DNA from: PGYR01 sp040264895
GTDB taxonomy: Bacteria; Bacteroidota; Ignavibacteria; Kapaibacteriales; UBA2268
NCBI GenBank assembly: GCA_040264895.1
Contig: JBDQHL010000062.1
Span: 1 to 7,971 of the forward strand
Direction: 5' to 3'
DNA: 7,971 bases
In this document: positions 1-6,530 of the stretch, one piece after another
Layout of the letters: each line of letters begins with the position of its first letter
How positions within the stretch are numbered: the first letter of the stretch is position 1
Translations under genes and position numbers: made by a program
Notes under the pieces: model-generated
Database searches by the model: none
Told to the model about the DNA's origin: nothing
The model's input: the letters and a program-made list of their open reading frames with translations, nothing else

Positions 1-1056
1 AATATTCATTGAAATAAAAAACAATGGGATTTTCAATGGATTTTTCATTTCGTTTTTTTCCAATACTAATCCTACAAAACTTAAAACTATTAATAGTGCT
101 ATTATGTAAGCCGTTATCAATCCAAACAATGAATTTAACATAGTTAAAGATAAAATGAAAGTTAATAGTAAGAAAATTGAGGAAAACCACCTGAGTACTT
201 TATGTGACCAAAGGAAGAAAGAATTCCAACCAAATTGAAAAGACAACAAATCTTTGAAGGCAAATATAGTTGATAACCCTCCACCTACTAGTCGCTTTCT
301 TCTTTTGAAGTCCTCGAAGAAATTTGATTCACGTACTTCTAATATTGTATTATCCTGGCTAAAATAAACTCTTTTTCTTTTTCGTATTGATGTCAAAATA
401 GAATTCAAATCATCACAGTATTTATTAGACCCTATTAATTCGAAAGTCTCTTTCTCTATTATATACCCGCCTAAGGTATTAACACATGAACTTATTTGGC
501 TCTCTTTCTTACGAATAAATGATTCATATTTTTGATAGATTGATTCACCTTCGTTAGATTGCTCTTCATTTGCTATCATTTCAATCGGAAGTATTATTAC
601 CCCAACATCTAAGTTCGAGAATTCATCAACAATATTAATGATACTTTCCTTTTTCAATCTAAAATCAGCATCTAAAAACAGTAAAGTGTCATAATTTGCT
701 TTTTCGACTAACTTATTAATTGTTGCATTTTTACCACCTCTATCAAAATCAAATACTTTTACTAAATCACTCTCAATTTTATTTGCTTTTATAACAGTTT
801 TATCATCCGAACCGTCGGAACCTATTAGTATTTCTATTTCTAAATCCCCTTTTCTAGACTCTAAAACTGAGTTAATACAATCAACTATATGTTCTTCTTC
901 ATTATAAGCTGCAATCAACACACTGACTTTATTAATTTTCTTATTCCTTGAACCATGTTTCTTTTTTGGGAGAACTAATAGAATCAGAGGGTAAATAACC
1001 AATGGATATAAGAAAAAAAAAAGTAGTATAAGTAATGCTTTGTCATTTGGGGACAC
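1..1056 (-). CDS. Membrane-anchored family 2 glycosyltransferase (3' end beyond window)
   Basis: Reverse-complement translation gives 352 codons from a GTG start at 1056 running off the left edge, so the C-terminus is missing. A hydrophobic segment lies at about residues 7-30. It is followed by a GT-A nucleotide-binding start (KVSVLIAAYNEEEHI, about 43-57), a GSDGSDD segment (about 79-85), the DxD metal/nucleotide motif in FLDAD (about 127-131), a CDD segment where the catalytic base is expected (about 214-216) and RKRLVGGG (about 253-260). Two further hydrophobic segments lie at about 293-311 and 313-332. This layout is that of integral-membrane GT2 enzymes, which transfer sugar from a nucleotide donor on the cytoplasmic face of the inner membrane. 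The donor and acceptor cannot be read from the sequence. GTG was chosen because a strong GGAGGA lies 8 nt upstream and no ATG occurs in frame before the catalytic domain. It starts 1 nt after the Wzi-like stop codon, so it is probably co-translated. It could be processive (synthase-like) or add single sugars. Confidence 0.9.
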   Translation of the reverse strand, partial: MSPNDKALLILLFFFLYPLVIYPLILLVLPKKKHGSRNKKINKVSVLIAAYNEEEHIVDCINSVLESRKGDLEIEILIGSDGSDDKTVIKANKIESDLVKVFDFDRGGKNATINKLVEKANYDTLLFLDADFRLKKESIINIVDEFSNLDVGVIILPIEMIANEEQSNEGESIYQKYESFIRKKESQISSCVNTLGGYIIEKETFELIGSNKYCDDLNSILTSIRKRKRVYFSQDNTILEVRESNFFEDFKRRKRLVGGGLSTIFAFKDLLSFQFGWNSFFLWSHKVLRWFSSIFLLLTFILSLTMLNSLFGLITAYIIALLIVLSFVGLVLEKNEMKNPLKIPLFFISMNI

Positions 1057-1057
1057 T

Positions 1058-2692
1058 TTAGAAATCCTCCAAAGTGAAGATAATTCTATAGAAATGATTT
1101 CTAACATCATTTGATTCATATGAATATAAAAATTTGGCATTGAAGTTTCTAAATATCTCATAACCAAATGAAGCTTGGAGAATATCTGTATTTAGTAAAT
1201 CACCATCTAAAAATTCCACAATTTCACTGTCTTCAGGCCTTCTAGTTTGTTGAGCATTACCACCAACATTTTGAACTAATTCACCATCCTTAAATACATT
1301 TCTTCCGTGCCTCCTTCTGATATATCTTAATGTTAGTGGATATTTATCTGCAATCCAATAATTAGCCATTACTGATATATAATCTGAATTTGGCTCAATT
1401 ATAGACCCAAGTAATCCATTATCAGTGGTGTATGAATTGGCTTGATTGAAATGACTATAAGTATAAGGCTCCACTCTGGTGTATTCGACTCCTATATCAA
1501 TTGGTTCATTGAAAGAATAAATCCCGGCTATATTCCAAGCGGTCTTATTACTCCAAAACCCATTACCTATTTCATCAATAATAATGTCATCCAATAAGAA
1601 ACTACCTTTAAGTTGAAAGTCATCCATTGGTCTGATTGTAAAATCGAGCCCCATCATCGAATTGTCTCTATCCCTTAAGGCATGTTCTACTGATTTCAAG
1701 AAAGAGAGTGGGTTTATATATGCTAAATCAATAGATCTATTAGAATAAATCACACTTTCCCAAAGAGCAATTTCTCCCCAGCTAGGTCTGAATGCAAATC
1801 TATGCATTACTAGAAATTTGTCGTGTATAGTTGTATTGAATCCTTGAGTAAGATTACTATCCTCTGGGGTCGCTAACAAAGACCCATGAGTGAATTTATA
1901 TTCAAATGTTTCAAATTCGGCTCCTAGTGTTAAGGCTTCAAATGGCTGCGAAGCATTAGAAATGAATACATTTTGAATAATTCCGGAACCTAAATTTCGG
2001 ATTTCCCGACCAATTGATGCATAGAACCAATCATTTTGATAGGTCACATGAGAAAGTGTAAAGTCTAAATCATTTTCAAGGAAGGCAAATTTTACATTAT
2101 TGCCATAGCTACTTTCTCTATCAACAACAAGCTGTCTACTACCTGAAAGGAGCGACCCATTAGTAGCTTGCAAAAAATATCCAAATGAATTAGACAATGT
2201 ACCTGATAATCTTAACCCACCTTGCAAAACAAAGCTGCTCTTCTCATCATAGGAATCTGAACTTGTACTAAATAATTCTGCTTTAACAAGTGGTTTTAAT
2301 TCAAGGTTAGAACTGCTATCACTATATTTATAGAAATACTTATCTTTGTTACTGAAAATGTCATCAAAAAATATATTATCATCGTATTGTTTATTTTCAA
2401 AAACAACAGTATTTTCTTCTTTTAAAATATTAAATTCTCTTAGATAAAACTCCGCAATACTTTTGTCCCGTTGAGATGCAGAACTATCTGTATAAATTTT
2501 ATTCAATATTTTTGTTATTTCTTTCCTCTGTAGTGGTAAATCTGACAATGAACTATGTTCTAAATACCCTTTGGTTTCTGCTCGTAGCAAAAAATCATAA
2601 ACTGGAGAAGTCATAGGTATATTTTCTACCTGCGAATAAATAATGCCGCAGGATAAGAAAATTAAAATATATATTTGCTTGAATTTTATCAA
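1058..2692 (-). CDS. Wzi-like capsule assembly outer-membrane protein
   Basis: The protein has 544 residues. Residues 1-20 form a signal peptide: K3/K5, a hydrophobic core, and a likely cut at IYS|Q. A helix-rich segment follows at about 24-100 (SPVYDFLLRAETKGYLE, then LPLQRKEITKILNKIY), which resembles the N-terminal region of Wzi-family proteins in FCB bacteria. From about 150 onward, alternating polar/aromatic strands with short turns look like an outer-membrane beta-barrel, ending in a terminal Phe (FTLEDF) as barrel proteins often do. E. coli Wzi is a barrel lectin that anchors group 1 capsule; a similar role in binding or arranging exported polymer is inferred. The start is TTG at 2692: an in-frame TAA at 2699-2701 blocks any longer form, and the next ATG (codon 27) would remove the signal peptide. 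The TTG overlaps the TGA stop of the SLBB export gene (TTGA), which fits translational coupling. The family call rests on fold pattern, the N-terminal segment and context. Confidence 0.75.
   Translation of the reverse strand: MIKFKQIYILIFLSCGIIYSQVENIPMTSPVYDFLLRAETKGYLEHSSLSDLPLQRKEITKILNKIYTDSSASQRDKSIAEFYLREFNILKEENTVVFENKQYDDNIFFDDIFSNKDKYFYKYSDSSSNLELKPLVKAELFSTSSDSYDEKSSFVLQGGLRLSGTLSNSFGYFLQATNGSLLSGSRQLVVDRESSYGNNVKFAFLENDLDFTLSHVTYQNDWFYASIGREIRNLGSGIIQNVFISNASQPFEALTLGAEFETFEYKFTHGSLLATPEDSNLTQGFNTTIHDKFLVMHRFAFRPSWGEIALWESVIYSNRSIDLAYINPLSFLKSVEHALRDRDNSMMGLDFTIRPMDDFQLKGSFLLDDIIIDEIGNGFWSNKTAWNIAGIYSFNEPIDIGVEYTRVEPYTYSHFNQANSYTTDNGLLGSIIEPNSDYISVMANYWIADKYPLTLRYIRRRHGRNVFKDGELVQNVGGNAQQTRRPEDSEIVEFLDGDLLNTDILQASFGYEIFRNFNAKFLYSYESNDVRNHFYRIIFTLEDF
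1065..1070 (-). promoter_or_regulatory. Shine-Dalgarno site for the glycosyltransferase
   Basis: The minus strand reads GGAGGA followed by 8 nt and then GTG at 1056. The site lies inside the last codons of the upstream Wzi-like gene. It is the strongest ribosome-binding site in the window and decides the GTG start of the glycosyltransferase. Confidence 0.75.
2689..2692 (-). other. 4-nt stop/start overlap with TTG start (TTGA)
   Basis: The TGA stop of the SLBB export gene overlaps the TTG start of the Wzi-like gene. The site preceding the TTG is weak (CAGAGA immediately adjacent), so initiation at this rare codon probably depends on terminating ribosomes. Confidence 0.7.
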
Positions 2693-4404
2693 TCTCTGTT
2701 AACAAAATCTATTACTTGTAATATTAAGAACCCTAAAGTTGCAATCGTACCAGCTATAGCAGCATAAGTAGAATATTTGGCTTGTTCAGTAGAAGTAGAT
2801 AAATCTTCTTCTCCAGGCACATAAATATAATCACCATCAAAAACTATCGCTTCTTCATTACCAACCCAAGCAGTTGTATTTTTTCTTATGACAGCTGTCC
2901 TACCATAGTCTGCTACTTCAGTATACCCACCTGTCTTATTAATATAATAAGTTACATCTTTACCCTTTTCAAATTCTACAAAACCAGGGTTTTCAACTCT
3001 TCCAAAAACATAAACTCTATTGGGAGAAGTAGGTATTACTATTTCATCACCATTTTCAAGTGTTACATCATATTTTTTATTAGCAAGGGCTTTAGTAAAA
3101 TCTACAGATACTATTGGTTCTATTGATCTCATATCAAGTGTGTAACGAATTGTATCTTCCATTGATAAATTACTCTTTCTGAACATTTTAAATGCTTCTG
3201 TTCTAGATTGGCTTAATTCATCAAATTCATTGGTGTTTCTATATAACTTTGCTAATGGTAGATAAGCCTCATCTGTTAAACCACCCGCCATATCAATAAT
3301 TTCAGATAATGAAGTTTTACTATTGATAATTGGATATGCTCCAGGATTTTGAACAAACCCTTTGATAGTTACTACACCATCTTCTGGCTGATTCTTATCG
3401 TATTTACTTCCAACAACTACTACAGAACCAGGCTTTAAATCTAAGTCATTGGGAACAATTATTTTGTTGCCATCTGACTCTAGTTTTTGTTTTACTTCAC
3501 CATCGAAATAGTAAATATTATCTTCATCTGCATTATCATTTAGCCCTAGTCCATAGTTAACCAATTCAGATAATTTATCCCCCCTTTTAAAGGGTAGTGT
3601 TATTGGTCTCTGCACTTCACCTTTAACAGAAATGGTAAAATAATCAGATTTATTGAATGGAACAATAATTCTATCACCTTGTCTAATGTATGGATTTAGA
3701 GCAGTCTTACCTTTCGTCTTTGATTTAAGTAAATCAACATTATCACTTGTCCCATCTTCATGAATCACAAGAATATTTCTTTTCCAATAGTCAATAACTT
3801 CACCATGATCTTGAGAGTTTGAGAAATTTCTTTTGACTCTCAATCTTTCTTGAATATAATCATCTTCACTAGAGTTACCTTTTTGAGATACAGGAGTTCT
3901 TTTGTTGGCAAGTTGAATTGCATCAGATACTTTGAATGTTGAAGGCAAATTGAATACACTTGAGTTTAAAACATTTCCTTCTACTTCCACAAAACTTAAA
4001 TGTGGCCTTTGGAATGATACTGTAACAATTGCATCTTCTTTATACTTTCTGAAACTTTCCTTGATTAATTCTCTTACTTCTGTCAATGTTATCCCATTTA
4101 CATCAATTAATCCACCTGAACGGGGTAAAAACATTTTGTTATCAGGAGAGACAACTACAGGAATAGCTGTAGTTACCATAGGTATTGCTTTGACAAGAAG
4201 AACATCTCCTGGACCTAAATAGTAAATATCAGGATTCACTATATTAGAAACAGGCATTTGTTCTGACTCTATCATCTTAGAATCCATACCCTTATTGTTC
4301 TCCAATTCATTTTGGAGTAACAAGTTATTATCATTCATACCAGTTACTTGCGCAAATGCAATACAAGATGACATTAGCATCAGTATTATGATTTTAAATT
4401 TCAT
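2689..4404 (-). CDS. Wza-like polysaccharide export protein with SLBB domains
   Basis: The protein has 571 residues. An N-terminal export signal (about 1-18) precedes AFA|Q; Cys14 after MSS could instead be a weak lipobox. The polysaccharide-export (PES) domain spans about 59-135, opening with the diagnostic YYLGPGDVL. Four SLBB-like beta-grasp units follow: about 137-250 (VEGNVLNSSVFNLP ... NPYIRQGDRIIVP, with a polar insertion near 171-210), about 257-300 (VKGEVQRPITLPF), about 344-390 (IKGFVQNPGAYP) and about 463-510 (FGRVENPGFVEF). The last about 25 residues hold one hydrophobic helix (YAAIAGTIATLGFLILQVI). Wza-family proteins form the periplasm-spanning, outer-membrane channel for capsule or exopolysaccharide, and their C-terminal helix forms the outer-membrane pore; the C-terminal helix here may do the same. 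The gene overlaps wecB upstream (ATGA) and the Wzi-like gene downstream (TTGA). Its usual inner-membrane partner, Wzc, is not in the window. Confidence 0.9.
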   Translation of the reverse strand: MKFKIIILMLMSSCIAFAQVTGMNDNNLLLQNELENNKGMDSKMIESEQMPVSNIVNPDIYYLGPGDVLLVKAIPMVTTAIPVVVSPDNKMFLPRSGGLIDVNGITLTEVRELIKESFRKYKEDAIVTVSFQRPHLSFVEVEGNVLNSSVFNLPSTFKVSDAIQLANKRTPVSQKGNSSEDDYIQERLRVKRNFSNSQDHGEVIDYWKRNILVIHEDGTSDNVDLLKSKTKGKTALNPYIRQGDRIIVPFNKSDYFTISVKGEVQRPITLPFKRGDKLSELVNYGLGLNDNADEDNIYYFDGEVKQKLESDGNKIIVPNDLDLKPGSVVVVGSKYDKNQPEDGVVTIKGFVQNPGAYPIINSKTSLSEIIDMAGGLTDEAYLPLAKLYRNTNEFDELSQSRTEAFKMFRKSNLSMEDTIRYTLDMRSIEPIVSVDFTKALANKKYDVTLENGDEIVIPTSPNRVYVFGRVENPGFVEFEKGKDVTYYINKTGGYTEVADYGRTAVIRKNTTAWVGNEEAIVFDGDYIYVPGEEDLSTSTEQAKYSTYAAIAGTIATLGFLILQVIDFVNRD

Positions 4405-5507
4405 TCAATCTCCGAAAGTATTTTGCTTATTTTTTCAGTAATTCTTTCAGCAGCTTTTCCATCCCATAGATAAGGTACACTGCCTTCTTTTCTTTCACCA
4501 CTTAAATATTTATCTACGGCTTCTTCTATTTTCTCTTTATTGGGGTACACAAGTACATTTGTCCCCTCTTCTATAGTACTTGGTCTTTCTGTTGTTGTTC
4601 TTATAGTTATACAATCAACACCAAGTGCGGTAGTCTCTTCCTGGATTCCACCAGAATCTGTAAGTACAAAATCACAGTTTTTCATCAAGTTTAAAAAGTC
4701 CAGATAGCCCATTGGACCTGTAACAACAATATTATTCAATTGATCTAGCTTATCTTGCAAATCAAATTTTTCCAAGTTGTTTTTTGTTCTTGGGTGCATT
4801 GGAATTACGACTGTTCTTTTTTGCGATATTTTTTCAAATACGTCTAATAAATCTGATAGTTGCTCTTTATTGTCAACATTTGAAGGTCTATGAACAGTAG
4901 ATAGAACGTAAGTTTTTCTATTAAGCTTAAGGTCCTCAATTATGCTTGATTCATTTAGTTTTGGTAAAGCGAAGTACTGAGAGTCAATCATTGTATTACC
5001 TACAAAGAATATCCTATCTTCAGGGTAATTTTCCTTAATCAGATTTTCCTTACCACTCTTTTCAGTCACAAATGCATAATCACAAATTGAGTCAGTTACT
5101 ATTCTATTTATCTCTTCAGGCATTTTTCTATCGCCACTACGGAGTCCAGACTCTACATGAACAACAGGAATATGAAGTTTAACTGCTGTGAGGCTACAAG
5201 CTACAGTTGAATTTACATCTCCAACAACTATCACTAAGTCTGGCTTTTCCTCTAATATAACTTTCTCGAATTCAACCATCACTTTGGCTGTTTGCTCTGC
5301 ATGTGATCCAGAACGTATATTCATGAAGTGCTTAGGATGAGGCATTTCCAAATCTTGAAAGAAAGCATCACTCATATTCTTGTCATAATGTTGACCAGTA
5401 TGAACAATAAAATGCTCAATATTTTTATAATTTTCGAATGCTCTGTGAATTGGAGCTACCTTCATAAAATTCGGTCTAGCACCAACTACTGATATAACTT
5501 TTTTCAT
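4401..5507 (-). CDS. wecB: UDP-N-acetylglucosamine 2-epimerase, non-hydrolysing
   Basis: The protein has 368 residues, the normal length for the family. It interconverts UDP-GlcNAc and UDP-ManNAc in the cytoplasm, supplying ManNAc or derived sugars to surface glycans. The two Rossmann-like halves of a GT-B fold are visible. Motifs are VGARPNFMK (8-16), HTGQHYD (36-42), VVGDVNS (94-100), HVESGLRSGDRKMPEEINR (117-135), TVHRPSN (204-210), GYLDFL (267-272) and TDSGGIQEE (283-291). By alignment in mind to E. coli WecB, Asp97, Glu119, Glu131 and His206 match the catalytic/important Asp95, Glu117, Glu131 and His213. There is no sign of the hydrolysing or kinase-fused (GNE) type. The ATG at 5507 overlaps the rmlB stop (ATGA); there is no clear Shine-Dalgarno, so coupling to rmlB translation is likely. 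No WecC-type dehydrogenase is present, so the final ManNAc-derived sugar is unknown. Confidence 0.95.
   Translation of the reverse strand: MKKVISVVGARPNFMKVAPIHRAFENYKNIEHFIVHTGQHYDKNMSDAFFQDLEMPHPKHFMNIRSGSHAEQTAKVMVEFEKVILEEKPDLVIVVGDVNSTVACSLTAVKLHIPVVHVESGLRSGDRKMPEEINRIVTDSICDYAFVTEKSGKENLIKENYPEDRIFFVGNTMIDSQYFALPKLNESSIIEDLKLNRKTYVLSTVHRPSNVDNKEQLSDLLDVFEKISQKRTVVIPMHPRTKNNLEKFDLQDKLDQLNNIVVTGPMGYLDFLNLMKNCDFVLTDSGGIQEETTALGVDCITIRTTTERPSTIEEGTNVLVYPNKEKIEEAVDKYLSGERKEGSVPYLWDGKAAERITEKISKILSEIE
4410..4413 (-). promoter_or_regulatory. Shine-Dalgarno site for the SLBB export gene
   Basis: GGAG lies 5 nt upstream of the ATG at 4404, inside the last codons of wecB. It supports the ATG that overlaps the wecB stop codon and suggests initiation can occur independently as well as by coupling. 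Confidence 0.6.
5504..5507 (-). other. 4-nt stop/start overlap, rfbB to wecB (ATGA)
   Basis: The TGA stop of rfbB and the ATG start of wecB share bases, with no clear Shine-Dalgarno for wecB. Stop-restart coupling is the likely route of wecB initiation. Confidence 0.8.
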
Positions 5508-6517
5508 CTATTAGAATAGTTTTCTTTATAATAATTTTTGTAATCGCCACTCACTATATTTTCAACCCAAGTCATATTATTCAAATACCAATCAATTGTT
5601 TTATCCAAACCAGTGTTAAAATCATATTTGGGAATCCAACCAATTTCATTATTAATCTTAGTGTTGTCCATAGCATAACGCAAATCGTGGCCTGGTCTGT
5701 CAGTAACGAATTTGATTAAAGATTCTGGCTTGTTCAATTTTTTGAGGATTGTCCTCACTATTTCAATATTAGGCATCTCATTTTCTGCACCAATATTATA
5801 AACTTCCCCGATTGTGCCCTTTTCAAATACTTCCAATATAGCTTCGCAATGATCATCTACATATATCCAGTCCCTTACATTCATACCATTTCCATAAATT
5901 GGTAAATCCTTATCATTCAATGCATTCATGATCATAAGGGATATTAATTTTTCAGGGAATTGATTTGGTCCATAATTATTAGAACAGCGGGTGATAAGCG
6001 TTGGAAAATCAAATGTTTTATTGTATGATCTAACAAAATTGTCGGCAGCGGTTTTGGATGCTGAATAAGGGGAATTTGGCTTTAAATTTGTATTTTCTGT
6101 GAACTTTCCTTCCTCTCCGAGAGAACCATATACCTCATCGGTAGATACTTGGAGATATTTTTCAACCTTATATTTTTTTGAGAAGTCAAGTAAGTTTACT
6201 GTACCCATTACATTAGTACTTACAAACGGAGTAGAATCCATGATTGATCTATCAACATGAGATTCTGCAGCAAAATTTATGACGCCATAAAAATTATGAT
6301 TTGAAAATAGCTTCTTCAAATCAGATTTACTTTCAATATTACCTTTAACGAATAAATGTCTATCGTTACTAGTATAAGGGGCTAAATTTTCCAAATTGCC
6401 GGCATAAGTAAGAGCATCGAAACTCACAATTTCGTAGTCAGTTTTATCAAGAATAATTCTAATAAAATTACTCCCAATAAACCCTGCTGAACCTGTTACT
6501 AATATTTTTTTACTCAT
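5504..6517 (-). CDS. rfbB: dTDP-glucose 4,6-dehydratase
   Basis: The protein has 337 residues, close to the usual length of about 340-360. It is an extended short-chain dehydrogenase that converts dTDP-glucose to dTDP-4-keto-6-deoxyglucose using bound NAD+, the second step toward dTDP-L-rhamnose and other deoxysugars. Visible motifs are the NAD-binding TGSAGFIGS (8-16), FDALTYAGN (33-41), NFAAESHVDRS (81-91), STDEVYG (125-131) carrying the Thr126-Asp127-Glu128 catalytic set, YSASK (151-155) giving the Tyr-x-x-x-Lys pair, NNYGPNQFPEKLI, and RDWIYVDDH. The Asp-Glu after Thr and the PNQFPEKLI segment favour RmlB over UDP-glucose 4-epimerase. The ATG at 6517 gives the expected MSKKILVTG start; the leader is AT-rich with no clear Shine-Dalgarno. 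It lies 13 nt after the GH3 stop and overlaps wecB by 4 nt. RmlA, RmlC and RmlD are not in the window, so the final sugar (rhamnose or another 6-deoxyhexose) is open. Confidence 0.95.
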   Translation of the reverse strand: MSKKILVTGSAGFIGSNFIRIILDKTDYEIVSFDALTYAGNLENLAPYTSNDRHLFVKGNIESKSDLKKLFSNHNFYGVINFAAESHVDRSIMDSTPFVSTNVMGTVNLLDFSKKYKVEKYLQVSTDEVYGSLGEEGKFTENTNLKPNSPYSASKTAADNFVRSYNKTFDFPTLITRCSNNYGPNQFPEKLISLMIMNALNDKDLPIYGNGMNVRDWIYVDDHCEAILEVFEKGTIGEVYNIGAENEMPNIEIVRTILKKLNKPESLIKFVTDRPGHDLRYAMDNTKINNEIGWIPKYDFNTGLDKTIDWYLNNMTWVENIVSGDYKNYYKENYSNR

Positions 6518-6530
6518 ACTATGTTATAAT
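6518..6530 (-). other. Short intergenic spacer between GH3 and rfbB
   Basis: This 13-nt AT-rich spacer is the largest non-coding gap in the window. It holds no hairpin or T-run, so no terminator separates the two genes and read-through from GH3 into rfbB is expected. Confidence 0.6.

Noticed and set aside
905..1046. ATG at 1046 as a start for the glycosyltransferase
   Set aside because: That ATG is in another frame and meets a TGA after about 20 codons. The glycosyltransferase frame starts at the GTG at 1056 with a strong Shine-Dalgarno.
3932..4222. Plus-strand open frame of 96 codons opposite the SLBB gene
   Set aside because: It is antisense to a well-supported export domain, has no recognisable motif, and no plausible ribosome site or neighbouring plus-strand gene. 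It is a shadow frame.
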